Positions 35,123 through 44,920 are shown, counted from the stretch's first letter. The stretch: 64,000 nt of DNA from Mycoplasmatota bacterium (GCA_018394295.1 CP074573.1:2425156-2489155), one strand, 5' to 3'. Made by a program: numbers and translations. The notes: generated by a model from the sequence alone, not told the origin.

Positions 35123-35605
35123 TTATAATGATTTAGACATGATTAATAAATTATGATAACCTTTATTAGTTTTGATATAATTTTCTTTTTTCCCATCAAC
35201 CTCAAAACCAAATTTCCTATAAAGTTTTAAAGCAGATATATTTTTTTCAAAAACTTCTAATTCAATTCTTTCAATTCCATTTTTCTTTGCGTGTTTTATC
35301 ATATAATTAAGTATTTGAGTTCCAATACCACTATTCGTATATTCATTTAATATTGTAATTCCAAATAAAGCAGTGTGTGCAGTTTTCTTATATTTGCCAC
35401 GAATCAAAGTACTAGAACCAACTAGATCTCCATTAATTTCACACACTAAGAATAATTCTGTATTTTCAATAAATTCAATTTCTGCTTCTACAGTAAAGTC
35501 AAAATCTTCTGCTTCTAAAGGAAAATAATCAACTTCCTTAATAACTTTTTTTACTAAATGAATTATCTCTTCAGCATCTTCTTTTTTTGCGATTCTTATT
35601 TTCAT
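35123..35605 (-). CDS. GNAT N-acetyltransferase
   Basis: A 160-residue single-domain GNAT. The start KIRIAKKEDAEEIIHLVKKV, the strand LVCEINGDLVGSSTLI (~53-68), the acetyl-CoA loop (NEYTNSGIGTQILNYMI ~91-107) and IERIELEVFEKNISALKLYRKFGFE (~113-137) are all typical. It resembles RimI/PhnO-like enzymes. Substrate unknown. It sits alone between two converging/diverging plus-strand genes. Confidence 0.9.
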   Translation of the reverse strand: MKIRIAKKEDAEEIIHLVKKVIKEVDYFPLEAEDFDFTVEAEIEFIENTELFLVCEINGDLVGSSTLIRGKYKKTAHTALFGITILNEYTNSGIGTQILNYMIKHAKKNGIERIELEVFEKNISALKLYRKFGFEVDGKKENYIKTNKGYHNLLIMSKSL

Positions 35606-35687
35606 CTAATCCCACCTTGTATAAATTAGTTATTTAATATATAAATTATATTATATAATAAAAAATCAAATTTTTATATAAAAAGGG

Positions 35688-35715
35688 TTGCATAATTTAA
35701 AATTGATGTTATAAT
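35688..35715 (+). promoter_or_regulatory. Promoter of the M1-type peptidase gene
   Basis: TTGCAT (35688-35693), a 16-bp spacer and TATAAT (35710-35715), 40 bp before the ATG. GGAGGGG lies just before the start codon. Confidence 0.65.
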
Positions 35716-35754
35716 AACCGTAACAAAACATTGTTATAATTAGGAGGGGTTATT

Positions 35755-36948
35755 ATGTTATTGAATCATTACCAATCAAAAATAAATATTAATCCAAAAA
35801 CTAAATTTTTTTCAAGTGATTTGTCCTTTACTTATTACGTAAAAGAAAATAAAACAACTAAGCTTGAATTCTATTTATACAAAAATTTTAGTTTACAATC
35901 AATCCAAAGTGACGATATCTTAAATTATCAATTGGGTGAAGAAATAATTGATTGGTGTCCTTCTGTATTAGAATCTAAATTACTTATTATTAATTTAAAA
36001 CGAATCTATCATAAAGGGGAACAGATCAATGTTCATATGATTTATCAAGGTCAAGTTGACATTGTTTCAAAATGGGAAATTAACCGGATAACTGAACCGT
36101 TTATTGAATTAAGCCTATATTCACCTTATTTTCCTTTAACGAAAGATTTACAACTATCTACATTTAGTATAGAAGTTAACTTACCAGAAGACTATTACTT
36201 AATAAATGGTCAAAAGCATATAGACTATCGGCGTATAGAACAACGCGAACCGACTAATGATTGTACATTAATTGCTTCAAACCAATTTAAACAGATTAAA
36301 ACAGAAGATTATTTAACCGTTTATTACATAAACAATGAATCAAAGCATGTCGCAAAAAAAATCAATGATGACTGTCTTTGGCTTATAAATTATTTTACCG
36401 ATGCATTTACAGAAACAGAACTATCACAAGAACTATCAATTGTCATCTTACCACGTAAAATTGGAGGAGCGTATTGTCGACCTGGTCTTATTGTCTTTCC
36501 AGATATGATTGATGAAGACGATGTCAGCATTCGATTTCTAGCACATGAAATAAGTCACCTATGGTGGAATAAATCAATTAATACAAATTCATGGGAGGAC
36601 TGGTTAAATGAATCATTCGCTGAATTCTCATCACTGATGGTTTATAGAGATCATTATGGTGAAACAAAATTCAATCAATTAATCGCAAAATATAAAGAAA
36701 AAGCCAAAAACACACCACCAATCTATAAAATCAATCGAAGTGATGAAGCAGCACATACTGTATTATATATCAAAGGTGCGGTTATCTTATATCAATTAGA
36801 AAATAAACTTGGTAAAGAACGTTTTATTCAATTTTTAAAACAAGTTCACCAAAATAAAATTAAAGAAACAAAACAATTGCTAAGATTATTAGCTTCCATA
36901 GAAAGAAAAACCTATTCTAAATATATCAATAAGGCGTTAAAAGAATAG
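35755..36948 (+). CDS. Short M1-family (gluzincin) metallopeptidase
   Basis: A 397-residue protein. Beta-rich N-terminal ~210 residues are followed by a catalytic domain with zinc motif HEISH at 264-268 and the third ligand Glu286 in WLNESFAEF. The distance from the second His to this Glu is 17 residues between, one fewer than the usual 18. In place of the aminopeptidase G-x-M-E-N motif there is GGAYCRPG (~240), so the N-terminus-binding Glu is missing. No signal peptide or C-terminal HEAT domain. It may therefore not be a classical aminopeptidase. Confidence 0.85.
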   Translation: MLLNHYQSKININPKTKFFSSDLSFTYYVKENKTTKLEFYLYKNFSLQSIQSDDILNYQLGEEIIDWCPSVLESKLLIINLKRIYHKGEQINVHMIYQGQVDIVSKWEINRITEPFIELSLYSPYFPLTKDLQLSTFSIEVNLPEDYYLINGQKHIDYRRIEQREPTNDCTLIASNQFKQIKTEDYLTVYYINNESKHVAKKINDDCLWLINYFTDAFTETELSQELSIVILPRKIGGAYCRPGLIVFPDMIDEDDVSIRFLAHEISHLWWNKSINTNSWEDWLNESFAEFSSLMVYRDHYGETKFNQLIAKYKEKAKNTPPIYKINRSDEAAHTVLYIKGAVILYQLENKLGKERFIQFLKQVHQNKIKETKQLLRLLASIERKTYSKYINKALKE

Positions 36949-36963
36949 ATGCCTTAACACAAG

Positions 36964-37011
36964 AAAAAGACTGTGTAAATTACTTTAAAGTATTTTACAC
37001 AATCTTTTTTT
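36964..37011. terminator. Bidirectional terminator
   Basis: Arms AAAAGACTGTGTAAA and TTTACACAATCTTTTT enclose a shorter inner hairpin. It ends in a T run between converging genes. Confidence 0.8.
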
Positions 37012-37034
37012 ATATGAGAAAATATATTTTATGT

Positions 37035-37982
37035 CTATTCCATCTCATAATTTGTTGATAATATCACTTGACCAGGTTTTCTTATACCACTAATAACTTC
37101 TTGGACATAGGTATTAACTAAATCATTCTCTTTATCTAATATACATATCATACAAGCACCCCAAGTAGTATTAACAAATGAAGCATCATATTCCTTAAAC
37201 ATTTCTTTCGCGAATTCTGTTTCATAGATTGGTAAGATTACATTAGAAGCATTCAATTCTTTTTTGAAATATCTTAATATTAAATCCGTCGATTCCTTAT
37301 CTTTACTTAAAAACATTTTTACATTTTCTAAATGATCCTTCTCATAACGGATATACCCAATGATTTCATTATCTTTTTCGATTATTCGAGATCTTACATT
37401 GGTATAATTACTAATCCAATCTAGTAGTAATTCACTTGGTTGTACCGCTAAATCAACAGTTTTAAACCATTTTTCCCACATCTTTACTAATACAGGTGTA
37501 TCTTTTGTTTCAACCTGTCTAAATTGTAAATTGGTATCTTCTTCTATCGTTTCTAGATTAATCTTAATTATCGACTCACCAAACATATTCGTTACATAAC
37601 CAAATCTAGGGTAATAGGTATCATGTCCCCATAAAAATGAATATTTATATCCTTTTTCAAAAGCAATCCGATGTCCTTCCTCAATTAGTAATTTACCAAT
37701 CCCCTTTTTTTGATATTCCGGTAAAACACTAATAGGACCTAATAAAACAGAAGGTATTTCTATCTCATTAATAAATGATTTTTGTGGATAAAACAATGCA
37801 TGTCCAACTACCTTATCTTCACATAAAGCTACTAATGATAATTCTGGATCAAAAAAACTTCCTCTTCTTAATGCATCAACTAAGGCAACTTCTCCAATAA
37901 AATTTTGATCTGTAAATGCTTGAGCATTTACCTCAGCGATATCTTTATAATCCTTTACTTGTTCCTGTCTAATGGTAATCAT
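37035..37982 (-). CDS. GNAT acetyltransferase, YhbS-like N-terminal half
   Basis: A 315-residue protein. Residues 1-150 are a YhbS-type GNAT: VALVDALRRG, VGHALFYP, LGPISVLPEYQKKGIGKLLIEEG (~81-103, CoA loop) and YPRFGYV. The remaining ~160 residues form a second, weaker GNAT-like fold (VETKDTPVLVKMWEKWFKTV). AAGGAGGGATGAGATAAAT precedes the ATG. Probably monocistronic. Acceptor unknown. Confidence 0.88.
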   Translation of the reverse strand: MITIRQEQVKDYKDIAEVNAQAFTDQNFIGEVALVDALRRGSFFDPELSLVALCEDKVVGHALFYPQKSFINEIEIPSVLLGPISVLPEYQKKGIGKLLIEEGHRIAFEKGYKYSFLWGHDTYYPRFGYVTNMFGESIIKINLETIEEDTNLQFRQVETKDTPVLVKMWEKWFKTVDLAVQPSELLLDWISNYTNVRSRIIEKDNEIIGYIRYEKDHLENVKMFLSKDKESTDLILRYFKKELNASNVILPIYETEFAKEMFKEYDASFVNTTWGACMICILDKENDLVNTYVQEVISGIRKPGQVILSTNYEME

Positions 37983-38072
37983 ATTTATCTCATCCCTCCT
38001 TGTAATAAGTATACTATAAATTTAGAACTAGTTAAATATAAATATCTAAAATATAGTTTAAATACATAACAA

Positions 38073-38648
38073 CTATTCTTTTATTTTTAAGTCTTTATAC
38101 CAAATAAGCATGACCTCATCATCATATTCACCATAGTAGGCGTACTCATTAATTTCACCTAGAGCACATCCATTACGAACATAGAATTGACAAGCGCTTG
38201 GATTGTTATTTTGTGATTCAATTTTCAACTGTGAACAGTTTCTTGATTTTGCCCATTCTTCACATCTTTTAAATAAAGATTTTCCTATCCCTTGGTACTT
38301 ATAATCTGGGTGAACACGTATATCCCATAAAACACACAAATCACTACGATTTTTCAACATATTGACACCTTTTGTATTATATGCTAGTGTCGCTGCACCA
38401 ACAGGTATTTCTTTGTCATATACAATGAAAAATGCCCAGTTCTTTACATCAAATTCTTTTTCCCATGATAAAGGATTTTCACCTAAATCTTTTAAATAGG
38501 GCTTTACTTTCTTTTCTTCCAAACAGATGCCACCAAGACCCTTGTTAATTTTTTTCAATTGATAAATAGAGGATACCTTAATAATCATTGGTATTTTACT
38601 ATAATCAATTAAATTATCCTTACTTACTTCTTTAACCTCCCAAATCAA
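38073..38648 (-). CDS. GNAT N-acetyltransferase
   Basis: A 191-residue GNAT with VLWDIRVHPDYKYQGIGKSLFKRCEEWA (~105-132: strand and CoA loop) and LKIESQNNNPSACQFYVRNGCALG (~139-162). These are the full motif set of streptothricin/aminoglycoside-type acetyltransferases, though resistance cannot be claimed. The start is TTG, backed by GAGGTGATAAG. It follows another GNAT gene by 20 bp in what looks like one transcript from the ABC exporter downward. Confidence 0.88.
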   Translation of the reverse strand: MIWEVKEVSKDNLIDYSKIPMIIKVSSIYQLKKINKGLGGICLEEKKVKPYLKDLGENPLSWEKEFDVKNWAFFIVYDKEIPVGAATLAYNTKGVNMLKNRSDLCVLWDIRVHPDYKYQGIGKSLFKRCEEWAKSRNCSQLKIESQNNNPSACQFYVRNGCALGEINEYAYYGEYDDEVMLIWYKDLKIKE

Positions 38649-38668
38649 CTTATCACCTCGTATAATTT

Positions 38669-39214
38669 TTATTTATTAATTGTTCCTATTCGTTTAGCCA
38701 TCATTATATCAGGTTTTCCATATCCATTGGCATCAGGAACAACACCAACAATTTTATAACCATTTTTTTGATAGAAAGAAAATGGATGATTATTTTTATT
38801 TTTAATATTTTCTAAATGATAGTATAAATTCTCATAAATATCTCGATTGGATAAACTTGTTAAATCATCCTCATCATCCGATCCAAGATAAATCGTCATT
38901 CCACCTCTACTATGGACTTCTTTCTCAAAGTAAGCCAATAGCTTAGAACCTATCCCTTGATGTTGATAAGCCTTTTTAATAACTAGTGGGTGTAGTTCCC
39001 AGACATTTCCAGAATAAGTAGGCTCACCACCAATCATTCCAATTACTTCATTTTCTTTAATCAAAACAATACATATTATTTCTGAATCAAGCAACTCATC
39101 CATTTCACTTAATGCAACATCACTTTTTTCATAACTCTTAAAATTTTCTTGTAGTAGTAATGCTGCTTGTTTCTTATAATTATCTTGTTCTCGCGATAAA
39201 TAGACAAATTCCAT
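38669..39214 (-). CDS. GNAT N-acetyltransferase
   Basis: A 181-residue GNAT: LLLQENF at the start, EVIGMIGGEPTYSGNVWELHPLVIKKAYQHQGIGSKLLAYFE (strand plus CoA loop; described from ~55 to 95) and PFSFYQKNGYKIVGVVPDANGYGKPDIMMAKRI at the end. The ending resembles AAC(6')-type enzymes. I chose ATG 39214 because GAAGGAGAT lies before it and it falls 4 bp after the ABC permease stop; the longer frame runs into that gene. It is cotranscribed with the ABC exporter. Confidence 0.88.
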   Translation of the reverse strand: MEFVYLSREQDNYKKQAALLLQENFKSYEKSDVALSEMDELLDSEIICIVLIKENEVIGMIGGEPTYSGNVWELHPLVIKKAYQHQGIGSKLLAYFEKEVHSRGGMTIYLGSDDEDDLTSLSNRDIYENLYYHLENIKNKNNHPFSFYQKNGYKIVGVVPDANGYGKPDIMMAKRIGTINK

Positions 39215-39218
39215 TTTA

Positions 39219-40868
39219 CTAAAATCTCCTTCTTCTAAAACTAAGTTTCCATGTAAAGAAATTGACAATAAACATGATGCCCAAATAAATATAAACACCA
39301 TTATTTATAGCGCTAAATATTCCATGAATTCCCGCAAATACCCCAATAATAAACATTAATAGGAGAAAAACTATTCCTTGACTATTCGTTACATTATCAA
39401 TTGATTGCGAGAATGGTAAACCTTTACCAACCAGTCTAAAGCAAATGACAAGGATGAGTAACATTGTCAAGAAAACAATGATTAGATCTAGTAGAATGTC
39501 AATATGAAATAAATAGATAAAAATACTACTTTCTATTAAATAAATCGGTAATAATAACTTAAAGACAAAGGCTTTTAAAGCACCTTTATAAATGAAATTT
39601 ATATCTTTAATTGGCGCCACCTCATAAATCCATGCCCCTTTGTAACTTCTTGAATACTTCAACATCGCAACAGCTGTAGGTAATAAAAAGGCGCAAAAAT
39701 AAATGAATAAATAGTATTTACTTCCAGGTAGTTCATCAATAGAAATCCCATAAGCAAATAGAAATATAAATGGAAATATTAAAGATAATCCTAAGGAGGG
39801 ATAAACTTTTAATTTAAAATCCCGCTCACTCTTCATCATCTGATAAGTAAATTGATAGAAAATCCGTTCATCTTTATTACGGATAAATAAATTAGATAAT
39901 CTTAACTTATTCTTTTTATATTTTCCTGTTTTTTGACTTTGATTTAATTTCAATAAATTATCTTCAAACGTAGGAATAAGTTTGATATATATAATAAATG
40001 TTAAAATTGGCACAATAAGAACAAGAAGTGATAAAATCACATACTGTTTTGATAAATTATTGTTAAAGAATACTTCAAATGGGGCACCAAACCAAATTGG
40101 AATGATTAAATATTGATACCACTTATCATGGAATTCAACCTTGCCTAATTCTCTAAATTGATAAATTCTTCCAATAAATTGATATCCAATAGTAATTGTT
40201 ATCATCATTAAAATCTGAACATAATTAATAATATCTTTTAATTTTTCACCACTAAAAAACTTTAGAATAAATAGATAAATAAGCGTTGTAATAACAACAA
40301 TAAATAAATCTAGTAATATCATTTCACCAATAAACAATAAAGTTATTAAAATACTAGAAACAAAATTGTAGAGGACAAGATACTTAATAAAAATCGCAAT
40401 GATACCTGGTCCAGCTAATATGATAGTCACTAGAAAAAGATAATGTACGATATGAATAAACTTTGCGATACTGATTGTTTTAGATTGAACTGGTTTTGTT
40501 GAAATAATTGTTTTATCTCTTATATCTAATAAAACAGAAGAAAAATCCGCAATAATGGTTGAGGAAATAAGAAACATGAGAATACCAAATATTATACTCA
40601 TTTGAGCAACAATATTATTAATCATAATTACAAAAGGGACAATTATCATTAACCCCATTAGAGCATATAACCATAATGAGGAGAGAAAATAATTTTTGTC
40701 TTCATTTTCATTTCTTTTTTTATAATTATTTATCATCGTTGGAACTCTTCTTCCATCCATGATTAATTTTACTTGTACGATTTTTCTTAACACTAAATAA
40801 TCAATTTTCAATTTTCTGAAAATAAATTGAAAACGATCCAATACTTTTAAAATAAAAAAGTCTTTCAT
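39219..40868 (-). CDS. ABC exporter membrane subunit
   Basis: A 549-residue protein with a cytoplasmic N-terminal ~60 residues and about 12 hydrophobic segments in two groups. It is the large single-chain permease paired with short ATPases in low-GC Gram-positives. ATG 40868 has GAGGGGATTTAG before it and follows the ATPase stop by 1 bp. Substrate unknown; together with the ATPase it likely exports a lipid, peptide or drug. The following GNAT gene could modify the same compound, but that is a guess. Confidence 0.85.
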   Translation of the reverse strand: MKDFFILKVLDRFQFIFRKLKIDYLVLRKIVQVKLIMDGRRVPTMINNYKKRNENEDKNYFLSSLWLYALMGLMIIVPFVIMINNIVAQMSIIFGILMFLISSTIIADFSSVLLDIRDKTIISTKPVQSKTISIAKFIHIVHYLFLVTIILAGPGIIAIFIKYLVLYNFVSSILITLLFIGEMILLDLFIVVITTLIYLFILKFFSGEKLKDIINYVQILMMITITIGYQFIGRIYQFRELGKVEFHDKWYQYLIIPIWFGAPFEVFFNNNLSKQYVILSLLVLIVPILTFIIYIKLIPTFEDNLLKLNQSQKTGKYKKNKLRLSNLFIRNKDERIFYQFTYQMMKSERDFKLKVYPSLGLSLIFPFIFLFAYGISIDELPGSKYYLFIYFCAFLLPTAVAMLKYSRSYKGAWIYEVAPIKDINFIYKGALKAFVFKLLLPIYLIESSIFIYLFHIDILLDLIIVFLTMLLILVICFRLVGKGLPFSQSIDNVTNSQGIVFLLLMFIIGVFAGIHGIFSAINNGVYIYLGIMFIVNFFTWKLSFRRRRF

Positions 40869-40869
40869 A

Positions 40870-41643
40870 CTAAATCCCCTCAATAACAGACATCATATTT
40901 TCAGCAATCTTCTGATGCTCTTTAAATCCAGTTAACTGATTAAAAATTTCCTCTAATGAACCTTCATGTAATTGTTCTTTCAAAGTATCAAAACTACCAT
41001 CAGCAACAATTTGTCCTTGATTTAATAAAATAATACGGCTACTAATTTTTTCTACCACATCCATAATATGAGAAGAATAAAAAATAGTTTTTCCTCGACT
41101 CGCTAAAAGAGCAAGTAATTCTTTCAAAATCATAACACTATTTGCGTCTAATCCAGCTAATGGTTCATCTAAAAATAATATATCTGGGTTATGTAGTAAA
41201 CTAGATATAATTAAAACCTTTTGTTTCATCCCTTTAGAGTAGGTATTTATCCTTAAATCTAAAGCATCTACAATACCAAAGTATCGCATTAACTGAATGG
41301 CCTTATCTTCTACACTTTTTATGCTTAAGCCATACAATTGTCCGGTAAAATTGAAGTATTCACGGGCTGTTAAACTATCATATATTTCAGCCAGTTCAGG
41401 AACATATCCAATTCTCCTTTTATATTCTACATTAGATGAAATATCTTCATCAAAAATCTTCACTTTTCCTGAATACCCATTGACTAATCCTAACATAATT
41501 TTGACTGTTGTTGATTTTCCTGCCCCATTTGGTCCGATATAACCGATGATTTGGCCTTCTTGTACCTCTAGGTTTATATCTTTTAGAACTTGTTTAGGAC
41601 CAAAATTCATTGATAAATTTGAAATAGTAAGTATTGAACTCAT
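40870..41643 (-). CDS. ABC exporter ATP-binding protein
   Basis: A 257-residue ATPase of the CcmA/export type: Walker A GPNGAGKST (~38-46), Q-loop YVPELAEIYDSLTAREYFNF, signature YSKGMKQKV (~140), Walker B LFLDEPLAGLD (~158) and switch His in SSHIMD (~197). It is the first gene of the exporter unit, with AAAGGAGTTATTT before the ATG. It pairs with the 12-helix permease directly downstream. Confidence 0.93.
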   Translation of the reverse strand: MSSILTISNLSMNFGPKQVLKDINLEVQEGQIIGYIGPNGAGKSTTVKIMLGLVNGYSGKVKIFDEDISSNVEYKRRIGYVPELAEIYDSLTAREYFNFTGQLYGLSIKSVEDKAIQLMRYFGIVDALDLRINTYSKGMKQKVLIISSLLHNPDILFLDEPLAGLDANSVMILKELLALLASRGKTIFYSSHIMDVVEKISSRIILLNQGQIVADGSFDTLKEQLHEGSLEEIFNQLTGFKEHQKIAENMMSVIEGI

Positions 41644-41840
41644 AAATAACTCCTTTACACCTTTTTTCTATTGCTAGTCATTTAATTTTACTTTTTTACC
41701 CATTATTTGTCAATATTCTTAATAATTCCAGAATATGATTGTACTATTTTTTTATTTATAATTATCCTTCTATTTTGCCCTTACCATAATGAATGAGGAA
41801 ACATAAATTATAATAAGAGTATATATAAAGGATGAGATAT

Positions 41841-42035
41841 ATGGATTTAAATATTAAAACCATTCTTTCAATTGTTGATTTAATTAATAATGTTAAAACT
41901 ACCTATAAAGGATTGACATATAAAAATAAACCACTTTATAATAATCGACCTCAATATCGGCAAATGAAACATCGATATCCACAAAATCATATAAATAGGC
42001 GTCCTCCCCCACAAAATCATAGGTTTTGGATATAA
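41841..42035 (+). CDS. Small basic, proline/asparagine-rich protein, unknown
   Basis: A 64-residue protein. A hydrophobic/amphipathic start (MDLNIKTILSIVDLINNV) is followed by a tail rich in Arg, His, Asn, Gln, Pro and Tyr ending INRRPPPQNHRFWI. AAAGGATGAGATAT precedes ATG 41841; the ATG at 41832 sits inside this site. A terminator follows at once, so it is a free-standing transcript. The tail looks disordered and could bind nucleic acid or membranes. No family recognised. Confidence 0.6.
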   Translation: MDLNIKTILSIVDLINNVKTTYKGLTYKNKPLYNNRPQYRQMKHRYPQNHINRRPPPQNHRFWI

Positions 42036-42037
42036 AT

Positions 42038-42067
42038 AAACAGAAGATTTTTATCTTCTGTTTATAT
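42038..42067. terminator. Bidirectional terminator
   Basis: AAACAGAAGAT-TTTT-ATCTTCTGTTT hairpin between converging genes, T-rich on both outer sides. Confidence 0.85.
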
Positions 42068-42497
42068 TTTTATAACTAATTGGAATATGTCCAATAGAAA
42101 ATAATAGTGTAAAAATCATTAATAAGTAAGACTCTGTTAATAGCGATAATAATAGAAAGTAAACAATAGGACTAATAGCAAGTGGAATAGGAATAAAACA
42201 AAGTGAAGCAAACAAATAACTATATTTTCTATCATTTATAAAAAAACGAATCCATCCAATATAATAAATTACAGCACAACAAATTAACCCTATGATTAGA
42301 TACAAATTATAGGAAACAGGATAAAAAATAGGGATTATAAATATTCCCATTTGACCCACTTTTTCTAAAAGTTCTAGGATTTTTTCCTTTTTACTTAAGG
42401 GCTGTACCGATATATCTTTTGGTGGAAAAAAAAGGATTAATAAATTGGGAAAAAGACTAATTAAGATAAATAGTAAATTAAGTAAATAAACTTCCAT
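42051..42497 (-). CDS. Small four-helix membrane protein, unknown
   Basis: A 148-residue protein with hydrophobic segments near residues 3-22, 47-66, 72-90 and 100-135. GGAGGAGATACG precedes ATG 42497; the longer frame lacks such a site. It follows the MFS gene by about 30 bp on the same strand and probably shares its transcript. No family recognised. Confidence 0.65.
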   Translation of the reverse strand: MEVYLLNLLFILISLFPNLLILFFPPKDISVQPLSKKEKILELLEKVGQMGIFIIPIFYPVSYNLYLIIGLICCAVIYYIGWIRFFINDRKYSYLFASLCFIPIPLAISPIVYFLLLSLLTESYLLMIFTLLFSIGHIPISYKNINRR

Positions 42498-42524
42498 CGT
42501 ATCTCCTCCAAAAATCAATCATAT

Positions 42525-43835
42525 TTATTGTATTTCATCAAAATCTGGTAAATCACCTTCAACATTTCGAATTGAACGAATAAAATAACCAGATAAACAA
42601 GTAATCGTTCCTAATACCCCACTAATTAAAAACATAAGTCCCATCCCAGAACCCAAGTTATTACCAACTAAAAACGTAAACACTGTCTGTTTCATAAACA
42701 TTGGTTCAAAAACGTAATCCGCTAAAAATCCTCCGAGAAGAAAACCTATAGGCATCATTGATAATGATAGCATCCCTTTAATGGAAAATATACGCCCTTG
42801 AATACTTGGTTCTATTTTCGATTGCCATAATGCACTTTCTGCTCCCATAAGAAGTGGTAAGAATAGAGAGGATAAAACCGATGCGATTATCCACATAAAA
42901 GCAGTTTGACCTAATCCCATTAAAATATCACCCAATAAAAATGAACTCATTCCAGTTAAAATAATTGTAATTATTTTTTTCTTAGGTATCCCATAAATAC
43001 TGACGAAAAGGCTTCCTATCACCCCGCCTACCCCTAAGGCAGTTTGTACCATTCCTAAAATCACTTCATTTTTATTCGTCCTAGCAAGGATATAAGCTGG
43101 TAATATTCCAAAGTAAGTAGTTGCAGCTAATAGATTAATCACCATGAACACCCCTAGTAGATAAAGCAATCCCCGTCTATCAAATAAATATTTTAGACTG
43201 AATTTTAAATCTTCTAACATATGTGATTTTTCACTTATATTATCTTTTAAAACTTTAGGAAAAGTGACCATAAGTAGCGTAGATACCGCAAATATAAATG
43301 TGATTATATCAATGACCATGATACCCATAAATCCAATTATTCCAAGCAAAGCACCCGTTAAAATTGGCGCTGCGATCAAAGATGCATTCGACGATAATGA
43401 ACGCATTCCACTAGCTTGTCCATATTTATCCTTTGGGATTAATACTGTTATTGAAGCAGAATATGCCGGAACTTGAAAAGCTTCCAATGCAGAAGAAAAA
43501 GCAACAAATACAAATAAATACCAAATAAGCATATTATTAGATAAATAAGTCATTAATAAGATAATGGTTAATAAACCTGAAAACAAATCAGATATAATCA
43601 TGATTTTTTTTCTATCCCATTTATCCACAATTATTCCTGCTAAGGGACTTAAAATAATATAAGGTAAGTAAGCAAAAAAACCTAGTAAAGCAGTGGTTGA
43701 AGCTTTACCTGTTTGTTCATAAGCCCAAATTAAAAACGCAAAACGAGTCATGGAGGAACCCATAACTGATAAAAATTGTCCAGACCAAATAAATGTAAAT
43801 TTCTGCATGCCAGTTAGATTTCTTATTTTTTTCAT
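42525..43835 (-). CDS. MFS transporter (MFS_3 / EntS-like)
   Basis: A 436-residue, 12-helix transporter starting MKKIRNLTGMQKFTFIWSGQFLSVMGSSMTRFAF, with motif A GIIVDKWDRKKIMI (~61-74) and a later PKDKYGQASGMRSLS segment (~138-152). This layout is typical of the enterobactin-exporter-like MFS_3 group, which also holds macrolide exporters. ATG 43835 is preceded by CGGAGAAATTAAA; the 20-codon longer frame has no site. Substrate unknown. Confidence 0.88.
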   Translation of the reverse strand: MKKIRNLTGMQKFTFIWSGQFLSVMGSSMTRFAFLIWAYEQTGKASTTALLGFFAYLPYIILSPLAGIIVDKWDRKKIMIISDLFSGLLTIILLMTYLSNNMLIWYLFVFVAFSSALEAFQVPAYSASITVLIPKDKYGQASGMRSLSSNASLIAAPILTGALLGIIGFMGIMVIDIITFIFAVSTLLMVTFPKVLKDNISEKSHMLEDLKFSLKYLFDRRGLLYLLGVFMVINLLAATTYFGILPAYILARTNKNEVILGMVQTALGVGGVIGSLFVSIYGIPKKKIITIILTGMSSFLLGDILMGLGQTAFMWIIASVLSSLFLPLLMGAESALWQSKIEPSIQGRIFSIKGMLSLSMMPIGFLLGGFLADYVFEPMFMKQTVFTFLVGNNLGSGMGLMFLISGVLGTITCLSGYFIRSIRNVEGDLPDFDEIQ

Positions 43836-43868
43836 TTTAATTTCTCCGTATATAATGATAATAATATT

Positions 43869-43903
43869 TAAATACCTTGTATAGAAGATATACAAGGTAT
43901 TTC
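43869..43903. terminator. Hairpin between MFS gene and upstream frameshifted gene
   Basis: AAATACCTTGTAT with complement ATACAAGGTATTT. The T-rich tail is on the plus strand and only moderate on the minus strand, so termination for the minus-strand gene upstream may be partial. Confidence 0.6.
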
Positions 43904-43904
43904 T

Positions 43905-44754
43905 TTATTTTTTATAATAATGATTAGTTGAAAAGATGTACTTAATCAATAATCCCATTCCACTTAAAATAGCTAAAATGCCACCCTTTAGCCTCTCTTC
44001 TAATACGAAATTTTTATACATCGTTTCATCGAGTCTATCATATTCTTTAAAAACCCATTCATTCACACTTTTTGTGGCATGGCTAATTGTGTATACACCA
44101 TAGATAAATACGATAAGTAAAATTAGTGTTATAAAATAATGGACAAATTGTTTTGTTTTTATATGTTTTACATCTTCAATCAATACACCTTTTAAATTAT
44201 TTAATACACTTTCACTATAAGTTAATCGCGAAAATAAAGTGTAGATAAATGGAAACGTTATAACGATAAAAAGATAATAATAATCTCCCACTCCATTTTG
44301 TGAATAAGGTAATTCATATAAGATAAGCAAACTCAAACATGAAGCCAATAGATAGGTGATTATATAAAATTGAATCTTTGAAAAAGATAGATGGAATAGT
44401 CGTTTTCCTAAGTATGGAACTAGGTAAAAAATGATAGGAAGTAAAAAAAATACTAAAATATATATCTTCTGGAAGTGCATAAATAACTGCATTGACAATA
44501 TATACGATCATAATTCCTATAATAATCAAATTACAAACGATAATTAAAATCCGTTTATTTTTAACCTGTTTAACTAATAAAGTCATACATAAAGTCACTA
44601 AATACAATAGTAGTGAAATAATAAGAGGTATTAATAATTTCCAACTAGATGTGTTAATCGAAATTACATCAAGTGCAAGAAATATTAATGTAAAAGTTAA
44701 ATAAAATAAATAAATCCATAAATAGTTGATCATACAGTTCAAAAATTTGTTCAT
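43905..44754 (-). pseudogene. Multi-helix membrane protein, frameshifted at an 8-T tract
   Basis: The front frame (ATG 44754, GGAGGGGTAAAT before it) and the back frame (to 43905) join into one membrane protein at a run of eight T on the minus strand (44443-44450). Front ...ALPEDIYFSIFF continues as LLPIIFYLVPYLGKRLF in the other frame. The span is one base over a multiple of three; seven T would give a 282-residue protein with about seven to eight helices. Either a recent knock-out, a phase-variable gene or a sequencing error. Confidence 0.7.
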
Positions 44755-44920
44755 ATTTACCCCTCCAATATTCTTCATAACATCTAACCTAATTATAGTA
44801 TTATAATTTCAATATGTAAAGTATACTTAGATAAAGCAAGTATAAATATGAGGAATAAAATTAAATCTTTTCCCAAGAAAGCCAATACTACCCTGAAGTT
44901 AAAAATATACTTACGCTATT

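Noticed and set aside
38073-39214. Antibiotic-resistance function of the tandem GNATs
   Set aside because: Motifs show only the acetyl-CoA fold. Acceptor specificity cannot be read from sequence.
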